A stretch of DNA of 64,000 nt from an uncultured Roseicyclus sp. (lineage in GTDB: Bacteria > Pseudomonadota > Alphaproteobacteria > Rhodobacterales > Rhodobacteraceae). The translations under genes and the position numbers were made by a program. The notes beneath the pieces were generated by a model. The model had not been told where the DNA came from. It did not search any database and saw only the letters and a list, made by a program, of their open reading frames with translations. Location of the stretch: the NCBI GenBank assembly GCA_947489665.1, contig CANLEH010000001.1, positions 186,001-250,000 on the forward strand. Direction: 5' to 3'. Positions 42,810-51,873 of the stretch are shown here, piece by piece (position 1 is the first letter of the stretch; each line of letters begins with the position of its first letter).

Positions 42810-44939
42810 ATGTTCAACATTGTGAAGAAAGAGATCCAGTGGGGCGAAGAGACGCTGACACTGGAAACGGGCCGTGTGGCTCGGCAGGCCGATGGGTCTG
42901 TGATTGCGACGTTGGGGGAGACCTCCGTCATGGCGAACGTGACGTTCGCGAAGGCGCCGAAGCCGGGAATGGATTTCTTCCCGCTGACGGTCCACTACCA
43001 GGAAAAATACTATGCCGCTGGTAAAGTGCCGGGTGGCTTCTTCAAGCGTGAGGCCCGGCCCACCGAGAAGGAAACACTGACCGCGCGTCTGATCGACCGT
43101 CCGATCCGCCCGCTGTTCGTGCCCGGTTTCAAGAATGAGACGCTGGTGATGTGCACGGTGCTGTCGCATGACCTCGTGAACGACCCGGACATGGTTGCGA
43201 TGATCGCGGCCTCCGCCGCGCTGACGATCTCGGGCGCGCCGTTCCGTGGCCCGATTGCGGGCGCACGGGTTGGTTTCGAGGATGGCGAATACATCCTGAA
43301 CCCGACGGTCGATGACATGCACGACCTGCGCAACAACCCCGAGCAGCGGCTCGACCTGGTTGTGGCGGGCACGAAAGACGCCGTGATGATGGTGGAATCG
43401 GAGGCCTATGAGCTTTCGGAAGCCGAGATGCTGGGTGCTGTGAAATTCGCCCATGAGAGCATTCAGCCGGTCATCGACTGCATCATTGATCTGGCGGAAG
43501 AGGCGGCGAAGGAGCCGTTTGATTTCCAGCCGCCAGATTACAGCGAGTTGTACGAGACGATCCGTGCCGCTGGCGAAGACAAGATGCGCGAAGCCTATGC
43601 GATCCGCGACAAGCAGGAGCGGACGGCAGCGGTTGCGGCTGTGAAGGAGGGCCTGAAGGAGGGTCTGACCGAAGAGCAGCTTGAGGATCCGAACCTGTCG
43701 TCCGCGCTGAAGAAGCTGGAATCGACGGTTCTGCGCTCGGACGTTGTGAAGAACGGTCGCCGGATTGACGGCCGTGCTTTGGACGAGGTGCGCGACATCG
43801 TTTGTGAGACCAAGGTGCTGCCACGGACGCACGGCTCGGCCCTGTTCACCCGGGGTGAGACGCAAGGTCTGGTCGTGACGACGCTGGGTACCGGTGACGA
43901 TGAGCAGTTCATCGACGCGCTGCATGGCAACTTCAAATCCAACTTCCTGCTGCACTACAACTTCCCTCCCTATTCGGTCGGTGAAGCCGGTCGCGTGGGC
44001 CCTCCGGGTCGTCGTGAGATCGGACACGGGAAGCTCGCATGGCGTGCGCTTCAGGCGGTTCTGCCGGCGGCGACGGATTTCCCCTACACGGTGCGTGTGG
44101 TCTCCGAGATCACGGAATCCAACGGCTCGTCGTCGATGGCGTCGGTTTGCGGTGGCTCCCTGTCCATGATGGACGCGGGTGTTCCGCTGAAGGCACCGGT
44201 TGCCGGTGTGGCCATGGGTCTGGTGTTGGAAGAAGACGGCTCCTACGGGATCCTGACCGACATTCTGGGTGACGAAGATCACCTGGGCGACATGGACTTC
44301 AAAGTGGCAGGCACCGAGGCCGGGATCACCTCGCTCCAGATGGACATCAAAGTTGCGGGCATCACACCCGAGATCATGGAAAAGGCGCTGGAGCAGGCGA
44401 AAGCCGGGCGTCTTCATATCCTGGGCGAGATGAACAAGGCGGTCTCTGAGGCCGGTGAGTTCTCTGAGCATGCGCCGCGCATCGAGACGATGCAGATTCC
44501 GACCGACAAGATCCGTGAAGTGATCGGCTCGGGCGGTAAGGTCATTCGCGAGATCGTGGAAGTGTCGGGCGCCAAGGTCGATATCAACGACGAAGGTATC
44601 ATCAAGATCGCATCGCCCAACGGCGACTCGATCAAGAAAGCCTATGACATGATCCACTCGATCGTGGCCGAGCCGGAAGAAGGCAAGGTCTACAAGGGCA
44701 AGGTCGTGAAGATTGTCGATTTCGGCGCCTTCGTGAACTTCTTCGGCAAGCGCGATGGTCTGGTGCACGTGTCCCAGATCGAGAACCGCCGCCTGAACCA
44801 CCCCTCCGACGTCCTGAAAGAGGGCCAGGAAGTGTGGGTCAAGCTGTTGGGCTTCGACGATCGCGGCAAGGTCCGGCTGGCCATGAAGATGGTCAACCAG
44901 GAGACCGGCGAAGAGATGGCCAAGGAAGAGGCTGAGTAA
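42810..44939 (+). CDS. pnp: Polyribonucleotide nucleotidyltransferase (PNPase)
   Basis: 3'-5' phosphorolytic exoribonuclease, 709 aa. Two RNase PH domains flank a helical linker; the second contains [21 protein letters not shown] and [20 protein letters not shown]. The C-terminal KH domain has [20 protein letters not shown] and the S1 domain [35 protein letters not shown] at 42810 follows AGGAAA. A terminator follows, so it is transcribed alone here. Confidence 0.98.
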   Translation: MFNIVKKEIQWGEETLTLETGRVARQADGSVIATLGETSVMANVTFAKAPKPGMDFFPLTVHYQEKYYAAGKVPGGFFKREARPTEKETLTARLIDRPIRPLFVPGFKNETLVMCTVLSHDLVNDPDMVAMIAASAALTISGAPFRGPIAGARVGFEDGEYILNPTVDDMHDLRNNPEQRLDLVVAGTKDAVMMVESEAYELSEAEMLGAVKFAHESIQPVIDCIIDLAEEAAKEPFDFQPPDYSELYETIRAAGEDKMREAYAIRDKQERTAAVAAVKEGLKEGLTEEQLEDPNLSSALKKLESTVLRSDVVKNGRRIDGRALDEVRDIVCETKVLPRTHGSALFTRGETQGLVVTTLGTGDDEQFIDALHGNFKSNFLLHYNFPPYSVGEAGRVGPPGRREIGHGKLAWRALQAVLPAATDFPYTVRVVSEITESNGSSSMASVCGGSLSMMDAGVPLKAPVAGVAMGLVLEEDGSYGILTDILGDEDHLGDMDFKVAGTEAGITSLQMDIKVAGITPEIMEKALEQAKAGRLHILGEMNKAVSEAGEFSEHAPRIETMQIPTDKIREVIGSGGKVIREIVEVSGAKVDINDEGIIKIASPNGDSIKKAYDMIHSIVAEPEEGKVYKGKVVKIVDFGAFVNFFGKRDGLVHVSQIENRRLNHPSDVLKEGQEVWVKLLGFDDRGKVRLAMKMVNQETGEEMAKEEAE

Positions 44940-44964
44940 GCCCTTTCTGCCAGTGAATTGGGAG

Positions 44965-44997
44965 AGGCCCTGCGCGTTGCGTGGGGCCTTTTCTTTT
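44965..44997 (+). terminator. pnp rho-independent terminator
   Basis: Stem AGGCCC (44965-44970) / GGGCCT (44984-44989) enclosing a GC-rich loop, followed by TTTTCTTTT. It lies 26 bp after the pnp stop. Confidence 0.75.
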
Positions 44998-45134
44998 GGC
45001 TGCAGACATGAGGCTTGGCTTTGGCCATGAGGCGGAAGACGGGTTCGAGCCCCACTCTGCCGAACGCTGCGGAGTGTGCCAGGTTCAGTTCAGGCGATGA
45101 TGGATCATACGCTTTTTCGCGTTGGTTTTCGGCG

Positions 45135-45539
45135 TCATAGCTCTTTCTGCATATCGATCCGTTTGGAGCCTTCCGGGTAATCAAACTGGGCGAACGTCTC
45201 ATACCCCATACGCCTGTAGAATTCTTCCGCTTGGAAGGAGTACGTGAATAGCATTGCGCGCGTGGCCCCCCGCTTTCGCGCCTCATGCTCAATCGCAATC
45301 AACAGATCTCGCCCGACCCCCTGCCCTCGAAGTGCCTCGTCGACCCATAGACCGCGAACCTCGAGAGCGCCCATGTTGATGATGCCGCGTCCTCCGGCTG
45401 CGATTTTCCCGTCGCGGCGGACAACGCAAGAGTAGCTTCGCCAGTTCCAAGTCGAGTTAGCTGCATTGTACTTCGAGAAATTGGCCGAGTATTCGGCGTA
45501 AACCAAATCGTCGGACTCGACCAATTCGATGGATTGCAT
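45135..45539 (-). CDS. GNAT family N-acetyltransferase
   Basis: A 134-aa GNAT protein. The acetyl-CoA-binding motif A reads LEVRGLWVDEALRGQGVGRDLLIAIEHEARKRGATRAML (R-G-Q-G-V-G-R), with FYRRMGYETFAQ in motif B. Substrate unknown. The base composition is a little less GC-rich than pnp. Gaps on both sides (44998-45134 and 45540-45709) hold nothing I can identify. Confidence 0.85.
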   Translation of the reverse strand: MQSIELVESDDLVYAEYSANFSKYNAANSTWNWRSYSCVVRRDGKIAAGGRGIINMGALEVRGLWVDEALRGQGVGRDLLIAIEHEARKRGATRAMLFTYSFQAEEFYRRMGYETFAQFDYPEGSKRIDMQKEL

Positions 45540-45709
45540 GTTGCTGTTGTCCTATTTCAGCGATGTCAAATCGCGTGATTTGGTGGGCCGAGGTTATTGA
45601 AAGGCCGACCGTTGCTCAACATCAGCGGCTGGAGCAATGGCCCCGCATGGCTACCATGGCCGGGACGTCAACCAACCGTGGTGTCTGCTTTCCATCGCAT
45701 CTGTGGATG

Positions 45710-46165
45710 CTATTCCGCGCCCGGGACGCTGGTCCAATCCACATGCTGGGTGCCGCAGAATTGGTAGGCCTGACTGATGCCGTCGCTGATCCGGTCCAGC
45801 CCGTTGGCCTGATTGAAGGCGACCCATTCGTTGAAGATGTCCGCCACGCCGGTAAAGCGGGTGTCGGCAAAGGCGCCTGCGACCTCGACCTCCATATCGA
45901 ATTGCTCGGATTCCATGATGTGCACAACCACGGCCATGTTGCGGGCGACGTCTTGCCGTTCACGGAAGACCGCAACGCTTTGCGCATCATCAGCAAACAC
46001 CACAGCCAGCGATTGGTAGAGCCCGCCGCACAGGACGGGAACGCGGGTCTCGGATGTGGGGTCGGCCGCCTCGAACACACGGTCGAGGAAGGCATCGTCC
46101 GTCTCTTGCGCCGCTGAAGGCAGAGCGGCGAGAGACAGCAGAAGGGCCAGGAAGGGGTATTTCAT
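45710..46165 (-). CDS. Exported protein of unknown function
   Basis: A 151-aa protein with a signal peptide (MKYPFLALLLSLAALPSAAQ, cleavage before ETDD). The mature protein is acidic and helical, with two cysteines (VPVLCGGLY and YQFCGTQHVDW) that could form a disulfide. No family is recognised. It is divergent from the L,D-transpeptidase gene with about 260 bp between, which should hold both promoters. Confidence 0.65.
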   Translation of the reverse strand: MKYPFLALLLSLAALPSAAQETDDAFLDRVFEAADPTSETRVPVLCGGLYQSLAVVFADDAQSVAVFRERQDVARNMAVVVHIMESEQFDMEVEVAGAFADTRFTGVADIFNEWVAFNQANGLDRISDGISQAYQFCGTQHVDWTSVPGAE

Positions 46166-46426
46166 CTAAACTCTCCAATAGGGTCAGAGGGATAGAAGCA
46201 AAGTGCGGCCATGGCGCACAAGGAGGGGGAACCTGACCCCGGATTGGTGCGTTTCCCCCAAGAATCGCTTCCAATTGCACCTGTTTGGGCCCATAGGCAG
46301 GTTTCCCTTACGCAGAAGTGACCGGAATCGGCGGACAAGGGACTTGTCCACAGGCCCGTCAATGCAAACAATAGGGCGACGATTCTACGTAACGTAAGCT
46401 GCCAGACGACCGATAAGGACGAGACC

Positions 46427-47050
46427 ATGTTAACCCGCCGCCATTTCATTATCACCACGACGACGCTGTTTTCCGGCGCAATCGCGACGCCTGTTTTGGC
46501 GCAAGATGGCGTGGAGCTTGGCATTGACGAAGCGCCCGATCAGGGGCCGACCGCCGGTGCCAACAACCCTTGGGGCCTGCACCCGCGGTTCATGCCGCAG
46601 CGTGTGCAAGCCAATGCGGGCCTGACGCCCGGTGACATCCACGTCGATCCGACTGCGCGCTACCTCTACCACATTGAGGAAGGTGGCACCGCGATGCGCT
46701 ATGGCGTGGCCGTGGGCCGCGCGGGCCTTTACCAGGCCGGGCGTTTCCGGATTGGCCGGACGGCGGAATGGCCGTCCTGGACACCGACCGCCAACATGAT
46801 CGCGCGTGAGCCGCATATCTACGCGCAGTATGCCGGTGGTGTGCCGGGTGGCCCTGACAACCCGTTGGGTGCACGTGCGCTGTACCTCTATTCCGGAAGC
46901 CGCGATACCTATCTGCGCATCCACGGCACGCCGCAGCCCTGGTCGATCGGCACCTCGGCCTCATCTGGCTGTGTGCGCCTGGTCAACGACCATGTGATCC
47001 AGCTGGAGGCCAATGTGCGCGTTGGCGCAACGGCGGTTCTGCACAGCTGA
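46427..47050 (+). CDS. L,D-transpeptidase (YkuD domain)
   Basis: A 207-aa exported protein. The N-terminus MLTRRHFIITTTTLFSGAIATPVLAQ has a twin-arginine-like RRHFI segment, so Tat export is plausible. The YkuD domain carries the catalytic pattern LRIHGTPQPWSIGTSASSGCVRLVNDHV (H-x-x-x, SxGC-x-R). It would form 3-3 cross-links in peptidoglycan or attach proteins to it. ATG at 46427 follows AAGGACGAG. A strong terminator follows. Confidence 0.92.
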   Translation: MLTRRHFIITTTTLFSGAIATPVLAQDGVELGIDEAPDQGPTAGANNPWGLHPRFMPQRVQANAGLTPGDIHVDPTARYLYHIEEGGTAMRYGVAVGRAGLYQAGRFRIGRTAEWPSWTPTANMIAREPHIYAQYAGGVPGGPDNPLGARALYLYSGSRDTYLRIHGTPQPWSIGTSASSGCVRLVNDHVIQLEANVRVGATAVLHS

Positions 47051-47071
47051 TCCGACAGGCAGTTCGAACGC

Positions 47072-47105
47072 AAAAGCCCCGACCGATTGGCCGGGGCTTT
47101 TCTTT
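47072..47105 (+). terminator. Rho-independent terminator after the L,D-transpeptidase gene
   Basis: AAAAGCCCCG (47072-47081) pairs with CGGGGCTTTT (47092-47101), followed by CTTTT. Confidence 0.88.
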
Positions 47106-47147
47106 TGCGGCAGACCAAGTTTGCGCCCGCTGACGCGGTCGCCCAAT

Positions 47148-47200
47148 GCGAGGGGCGCTGCCCCTCGCGCTCCCCGAGGTATTTCAAACCAGTGGAAGAC
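47148..47200. repeat. Intergenic palindromic element (GCGAGGGGC-gct-GCCCCTCGC)
   Basis: Perfect 9-bp inverted repeat with a 3-nt loop at 47148-47168, continuing into a tail (CTCCCCGAGGTATTTC, then CCAGTGGAAGA). I recall tails of this kind after GC hairpins between genes in many Rhodobacteraceae genomes, so it is probably a member of a dispersed family. Copy number cannot be checked here. Confidence 0.5.
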
Positions 47201-47221
47201 GGGCGCGGGCCATTCGATTGT

Positions 47222-47875
47222 TCACCCTGGCAGTTTTGCCATGCGCAGATAGGGCAGTTTCTTGTCGATGGAGCCGTATTTGGCGATGGCATCCTCGTCG
47301 GACACGGCCACGGGGACCACGACATCTTCGCCCGGCACCCAGTTGGCGGGGGTGGCGATATTTTCCTTGGCCGCAGTTTGCAGGCCATCGAGCGCGCGCA
47401 GGACCTCGGCGAAGTTGCGGCCCACGTTCATCGGGTACGTCATGGTCAGCTTCAGCTTCTTGTCCGGCCCGATGATGAAGACGGAGCGCACGGTGGCGGT
47501 GTCGTTGGGTGTGCGGTTTTCCGGCAGGGCGGTTTCGGCGGGAAGCATGTCGAACGCCTCAGAAATTGCCAGATCGGTGTCGGCGGCGATGGGGAAGCCT
47601 GCTTTGGCGCCGCCAACGGCTTCGATATCGCCTTTCCATTTCACGTGATCCTCGACGCCATCGACGGAGACGCCGAGCACCTTGGTGTTCCGTGCGGCCC
47701 ATTCATCGGCCAGCTGTGCCACGGCGCCGAATTCGGTGGTGCAGACCGGCGTGAAATCCTTGGGGTGCGAGAACAGGATCATCCAGCTGTCGCCGATGTA
47801 ATCATGCAGGGTCATCGTGCCCTGATCGGTTGTTACGGTGAGGTTCGGGATTTCGTCGTTAATGCGCAGGCCCAT
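47222..47875 (-). CDS. 1-Cys peroxiredoxin (Prx6 family)
   Basis: A 217-aa thiol peroxidase. ATG at 47875 follows AGAGGAG. The peroxidatic Cys45 lies in FSHPKDFTPVCTTEFG (PxxxTxxC), and the long C-terminal region with RSVFIIGPDKKLKLTMTYPMNVGRNFAEVLRALDGLQ and TPANWVPGEDVVV is typical of Prx6-type enzymes, which lack a resolving cysteine. It detoxifies peroxides in the cytoplasm. Divergent from the aldehyde dehydrogenase gene. Confidence 0.93.
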   Translation of the reverse strand: MGLRINDEIPNLTVTTDQGTMTLHDYIGDSWMILFSHPKDFTPVCTTEFGAVAQLADEWAARNTKVLGVSVDGVEDHVKWKGDIEAVGGAKAGFPIAADTDLAISEAFDMLPAETALPENRTPNDTATVRSVFIIGPDKKLKLTMTYPMNVGRNFAEVLRALDGLQTAAKENIATPANWVPGEDVVVPVAVSDEDAIAKYGSIDKKLPYLRMAKLPG

Positions 47876-48008
47876 GGGAAAGCTCCTCTCTCGCGTGCAG
47901 GTGAGTCCCGGGTGACCATAGGCGTTGACGTGGCCCGCGTGAAGCGGGCTTGCGCCGCCGTTCAAGCCCTGTCACGGTCCCGCGCGAAATCTGCTTCGGG
48001 AGGCGGTC

Positions 48009-49442
48009 ATGGACAACGCTAAGAACTTCTACATTGACGGCAAATGGGTGGCCCCGGCCAAGGCCCGTGACTTTGACGTAATCGACCCCTCGACCGAGGA
48101 AGTCGGCGCGGTGATCTCGCTTGGCGATCAGGCGGACACGGATGCGGCGGTGGCCGCCGCCAAGCGCGCGTTCGAGACCTGGGGCTGGAGTGATCCGGCG
48201 GAGCGAATTGCCTTGGCCGAGAAGCTGTTGGAGATCTACAAGGCGCGGTCTGAAGAGATGGCACAGGCCATCAGCCTTGAGATGGGCGCGCCGCTAGATC
48301 TTGCGCGGGCGCAGCAGGTGGGCGCGGGATCGTGGCACCTGGAAGGGTTCATCAATGCCGCCAAGGACTTCGTCTGGGATCATCCGTTGGGGGATTGGGC
48401 CCCGAATGAGCGGACGGTCTACGAGCCGATTGGCGTCTGTGCGCTGATCACGCCGTGGAACTGGCCGATGAACCAGATCGTGTTGAAGGTTGTGCCCGCG
48501 TTGCTGGCGGGGTGCACGATGGTGTTGAAACCGTCGGAGATTGCGCCGCTGTCGGGGATCCTGTTCAGCGAGTTTATGGACGAAGCGGGTGTGCCTGCGG
48601 GTGTCTACAACATGGTGAACGGTGATGGGGCGGGCGTGGGTTCGCAGCTTTCGGCCCACAAGGATGTGGATATGGTGAGCTTCACCGGATCGACACGGGC
48701 CGGGCGGCTGATCTCGAAGGCTGGGGCAGATACGATCAAGCGCGTGTCGCTGGAGCTTGGCGGGAAGGGCGCGAATATCATCTTCGCCGATGCCCATGAA
48801 AAGGCGGTCAAGAACGGCGTGATCCGCTGTTTCCGCAACACCGGGCAGAGCTGTAATGCGCCGACGCGGATGCTGGTGGAGCGCTCTCGGTATGAGCAGG
48901 CCGTGGAAGAGGCGACCGCGGCGGCGCAAAGCGTGACGGTTGGACCGGCGAATGAGGAGGGGCGGCATATTGGGCCGGCCGTGTCCGAGCTGCAATTCAA
49001 CAAGATTCAGGACCTGATCCAGGTGGGGATTGATGAGGGTGCCAAGCTGATGGCCGGTGGAACGGGTCGGCCCGAGAACCTCAATCGGGGCTACTATATC
49101 CGGCCTACGGTCTTTGCCGATGTGACGCCGGACATGACGATCTACCGCGAGGAGATTTTTGGGCCGGTTCTGGCGATCATGCCGTTTGATGATGAGGATC
49201 ACGCGGTGGCGATTGCCAATGACACCGATTACGGGCTGACGAATTACGTGCAGACCGGCGACCAGGAAAAGCTGCGCCGCGTGGCGCGGCGGCTGCGGTC
49301 GGGCATGGTTGAGGGCAATTCCCAAGGGTTTGCGATGGGTTCTCCGTTCGGGGGCTACAAGCAATCGGGCAACGGGCGCGAAGGCGGGCGGTTTGGCCTG
49401 CATGAATTCCTGGAGACCAAGGCTGTGTCCGGCTGGGGCTGA
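48009..49442 (+). CDS. Aldehyde dehydrogenase family protein
   Basis: NAD(P)-dependent aldehyde dehydrogenase, 477 aa. ITPWNWPMNQIVLKVVPALLAGCTMVLKPSE contains the cofactor-site Asn; the general-base Glu is in SLELGGKGANI and the catalytic Cys in NTGQSCNAPTRMLV. EEIFGPVLAIMPFDDEDHAV follows. Start ATG at 48009 after GGGAGG. Substrate not determined; no neighbouring pathway genes point to one. Confidence 0.93.
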   Translation: MDNAKNFYIDGKWVAPAKARDFDVIDPSTEEVGAVISLGDQADTDAAVAAAKRAFETWGWSDPAERIALAEKLLEIYKARSEEMAQAISLEMGAPLDLARAQQVGAGSWHLEGFINAAKDFVWDHPLGDWAPNERTVYEPIGVCALITPWNWPMNQIVLKVVPALLAGCTMVLKPSEIAPLSGILFSEFMDEAGVPAGVYNMVNGDGAGVGSQLSAHKDVDMVSFTGSTRAGRLISKAGADTIKRVSLELGGKGANIIFADAHEKAVKNGVIRCFRNTGQSCNAPTRMLVERSRYEQAVEEATAAAQSVTVGPANEEGRHIGPAVSELQFNKIQDLIQVGIDEGAKLMAGGTGRPENLNRGYYIRPTVFADVTPDMTIYREEIFGPVLAIMPFDDEDHAVAIANDTDYGLTNYVQTGDQEKLRRVARRLRSGMVEGNSQGFAMGSPFGGYKQSGNGREGGRFGLHEFLETKAVSGWG

Positions 49443-49526
49443 GCGGAGCCTGACGGGGGAGGCGCTGGCCTGGCGGCCTCGCCCCTCCCACCGTCCCGCA
49501 ATATTGAATTCACCAACAAGCAAAAA

Positions 49527-49550
49527 AAGGCGGGCACGATGGCCCGCCTT
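49527..49550. terminator. Bidirectional terminator between aldehyde dehydrogenase and porin genes
   Basis: AAGGCGGGC / GCCCGCCTT with a 6-nt loop; an A-run precedes it and it lies between two convergent genes. Confidence 0.8.
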
Positions 49551-49573
49551 ATCTTGATTGGCTTGCGGTCAGG

Positions 49574-50623
49574 TCAGAACGAGAAGCTCAGGCCAAAGGA
49601 ATATTGCTCGATGTCGACAAACGGGCCCGCGCCGATATCGGATTCCGACGAGCTGTATCCGGCCAGCAATGACGCGCCGCCGCCAAGATCGTAGCCCGCA
49701 CTCAGGCCGTATCCTTGCACATCAAAGAACGTTCCGGGAAATCCGAAGAGATCCACTTCGAATTGGCCGTAATTGGCATGGAAACTGAAATCACCGCTCG
49801 TCAGGCCGAACCCGATCGCGTGGTGATAGGCTTCAAATGGGAACCCGACGATGCGTGTGGCTTGAACGCCAACGCCGATCGAGTCGATTGCGCTGCCTTG
49901 CAAGGTCCAGACGGCGGCCAGGCTGCCGCCGAATTCCTCTGCGTCAATGAACACTTGGCCGTACAGGTTTGACCCGTCGAATTCAAACGTTTGCGCAGAG
50001 ATCTCTGACCGGCCCTGGTAACCGATACCGGCCCGAATGTTCAGGTTGTCGTAGTCACGTTCATAGCTGAGGCCGATGCCGTAGATCGGGTCGGATGTGC
50101 CGCCGGCAGGATCGTCGTCCATTTCCACCGACAACTGCCCGGTAAAGGAGTCGAACGTATAGCTGAAGCGCGCGATCTGGCCGTCATGCGTGCCATCAAG
50201 GTAGGAACCGCGATAGCCCCAATGGCTGGTCGATTCGTCATTGATGGACCCGGGGTTGAGGATATTGCCAGCCTCGGTCAAAGCGGCGTCGAGCGCGCCG
50301 TCGGTATCGCCAAGAAAGAAGGCACTGTTTCCAGACTGAATGAAGACAGTGACGCCACCGTCATCTTCGCCAACGGCTTCTGCATCTTCATCAAGGTCGA
50401 TGGCGGCCCCGAAAACGATCCCGTTGTCGCTTTCGCCGGACATCGTGAAGGTCACATCGATGTCCTGATGAAATTGCAAAGGTCGATCAAGAAAGGTGGT
50501 TCCGGAAACGCTTGCGCGACCACCGGACACGCCCATTTCGGCGCTGCCGGTCAAGGCGATATCTGCGGCCGCGACGCCGGCTGTGGCACACAAAACGGTG
50601 GTTGAAAAAAGGATTGTACGCAT
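49574..50623 (-). CDS. Porin (Rhodobacter type)
   Basis: A 349-aa outer-membrane beta-barrel. Signal peptide MRTILFSTTVLCATAGVAAA, then DIALTGSAEMGVSGG, the usual first strand of Rhodobacterales porins. Alternating strands end in YSFGLSFSF with the C-terminal Phe needed for BAM insertion. Many acidic loops (AIDLDEDAEAVGEDDGGV) line the pore constriction in this group. The 119-bp gap upstream (50624-50742) must hold its promoter. Confidence 0.92.
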   Translation of the reverse strand: MRTILFSTTVLCATAGVAAADIALTGSAEMGVSGGRASVSGTTFLDRPLQFHQDIDVTFTMSGESDNGIVFGAAIDLDEDAEAVGEDDGGVTVFIQSGNSAFFLGDTDGALDAALTEAGNILNPGSINDESTSHWGYRGSYLDGTHDGQIARFSYTFDSFTGQLSVEMDDDPAGGTSDPIYGIGLSYERDYDNLNIRAGIGYQGRSEISAQTFEFDGSNLYGQVFIDAEEFGGSLAAVWTLQGSAIDSIGVGVQATRIVGFPFEAYHHAIGFGLTSGDFSFHANYGQFEVDLFGFPGTFFDVQGYGLSAGYDLGGGASLLAGYSSSESDIGAGPFVDIEQYSFGLSFSF

Positions 50624-50742
50624 TTCGGTCCCTCGAACAGCGCTGAATTTTGGTGATTTGACGGTTACGGAGGGTGCATTTCAATCGGCGCCGAACAGAA
50701 TTGGGCGTGCAGTGTTGCAATCCTGCCGCCTTGTTTTGTTGC

Positions 50743-51396
50743 CTAAAACGGAACCGGAGCCCGAAAAGTCATTCCAATTCCGCCATTTGGATGACGCAGC
50801 TTCAAGCTTTCGGCGTGGAGCATCAGGCGGGGGAAATCGCGCGCTGCGCCGGTGGCATAGAAGGGGTCGCCGAGAATCGGGTGGCCAATCTCGCGCATGT
50901 GGACGCGGAGTTGGTGGGAGCGGCCGGTTTTGGGAAACAGACGCATGCGGGTGGTGCCGTCTTCGATCTTCAGGCGTCGCCAGTCGGTTTCAGCGGGTTT
51001 GCCTGTCTCATAGTTCACGTGCTGCAGCGGGCGGTTGGGCCAGTCGACAATCAGGGGCAGGTCGATATGGCCCTGTTTTTCGGCCACATCGCCCCAGACG
51101 CGGGCGACATAGGTTTTCTTCATGTGCCGTTTCTCGAATTGCAGGCCGAGATGGCGCTGCGCAGCGGGTGTGCGGGCGAAGACCATGATGCCGGAGGTGT
51201 TCATGTCGAGTCTGTGGACGAGAAGCGCCTCGGGGAATGCCACCTGCAGGCGGGCGATCAGGCAATCGGCGAGGTGGTCACCTTTGCCGGGTACGCTGAG
51301 CAGGCCCGCGGGTTTGTTCACGAGGATCAACTCATGATCTTCGTGAATGATGTCGAGGGGCGTGTCTGGGGGGGCGTAGACGAAGGCGTCTGACAT
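50743..51396 (-). CDS. rluA: RluA family pseudouridine synthase
   Basis: A 217-aa pseudouridine synthase. Catalytic Asp64 in HRLDMNTSGIMVFA; KPAGLLSVPGKGD and GRSHQLRVHMREIGHPILGDPFY are the other family motifs. It has no S4 domain, and the size matches E. coli RluA, which modifies 23S rRNA U746 and tRNA U32, so RluA is the likely type. Confidence 0.9.
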   Translation of the reverse strand: MSDAFVYAPPDTPLDIIHEDHELILVNKPAGLLSVPGKGDHLADCLIARLQVAFPEALLVHRLDMNTSGIMVFARTPAAQRHLGLQFEKRHMKKTYVARVWGDVAEKQGHIDLPLIVDWPNRPLQHVNYETGKPAETDWRRLKIEDGTTRMRLFPKTGRSHQLRVHMREIGHPILGDPFYATGAARDFPRLMLHAESLKLRHPNGGIGMTFRAPVPF

Positions 51397-51406
51397 CGGC
51401 TTCGGC

Positions 51407-51673
51407 TCAGCCCGATGCGTTGAGGATGTTCATCACATTCATGGCGATCAGGACGAAGGTGAGAAAGAACAGCGTCTTGCGTTCCTGTTTGTCTTCTTCG
51501 CTGGTCAGCCAGTATTTCAGCTGCGCCATGAAGCCGCCAGTGGACGGGAAGGCGCCGCCGGTCTGATCTTCGTTGCGGCGGCGGAATTTGAACAGGACGG
51601 AATACATCATGAAGGCCCAGGCGATGAAGACGAGCGCCTGCAGGATAAGGCGGATAATGGCGCCGGTGGTCAT
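51407..51673 (-). CDS. Small membrane protein (88 aa)
   Basis: Two predicted helices: AIIRLILQALVFIAWAFMMYSVLF near the N-terminus and TLFFLTFVLIAMNVMNIL at the C-terminus, joined by a charged loop (RRRNEDQTGGAFPST... SEEDKQERK). The ATG at 51673 overlaps the stop of the upstream 67-aa gene (ATGA), which fixes the start. Unknown function. Confidence 0.7.
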   Translation of the reverse strand: MTTGAIIRLILQALVFIAWAFMMYSVLFKFRRRNEDQTGGAFPSTGGFMAQLKYWLTSEEDKQERKTLFFLTFVLIAMNVMNILNASG

Positions 51674-51873
51674 TCTTGCGGGTCCTTCCAAAGCTGCCAT
51701 GCGGACCAGAGAGCTGAGCCGCCGAAGAAGGCCCCGCCGATGATCACGATTTCAAGCGAGGCGATACCAAAGATGCCAGTGCGCGCAAAGCCCCCGATCA
51801 GGAAGGCCAGCCCTGCGAGGCTGGCGATGAGGCGGAATTTCAGCTCGCCACGGGAGGGGCCGAAGCGGTTCAC
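51670..51873 (-). CDS. Small membrane protein (67 aa)
   Basis: A 67-aa protein with two hydrophobic segments (IASLAGLAFLIGGFA and LEIVIIGGAFFGGSALWSAW). It overlaps the methyltransferase stop and the 88-aa gene start by 4 bp each, so the three genes form one tightly coupled unit. Function unknown. Confidence 0.7.
   Translation of the reverse strand: MNRFGPSRGELKFRLIASLAGLAFLIGGFARTGIFGIASLEIVIIGGAFFGGSALWSAWQLWKDPQE

Noticed and set aside
42642-44801. A 719-codon open frame on the minus strand opposite pnp
   Set aside because: It is the antisense shadow of pnp in GC-rich DNA; its translation is low-complexity, rich in His/Arg, and has no family motif, whereas the plus-strand frame is an unmistakable PNPase.
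45041-45061. tRNA-like T-arm sequence (GGGTTCGAGCCC)
   Set aside because: The surrounding bases do not form an acceptor stem, D-arm or anticodon arm in either direction, so it is either coincidence or a worn remnant.
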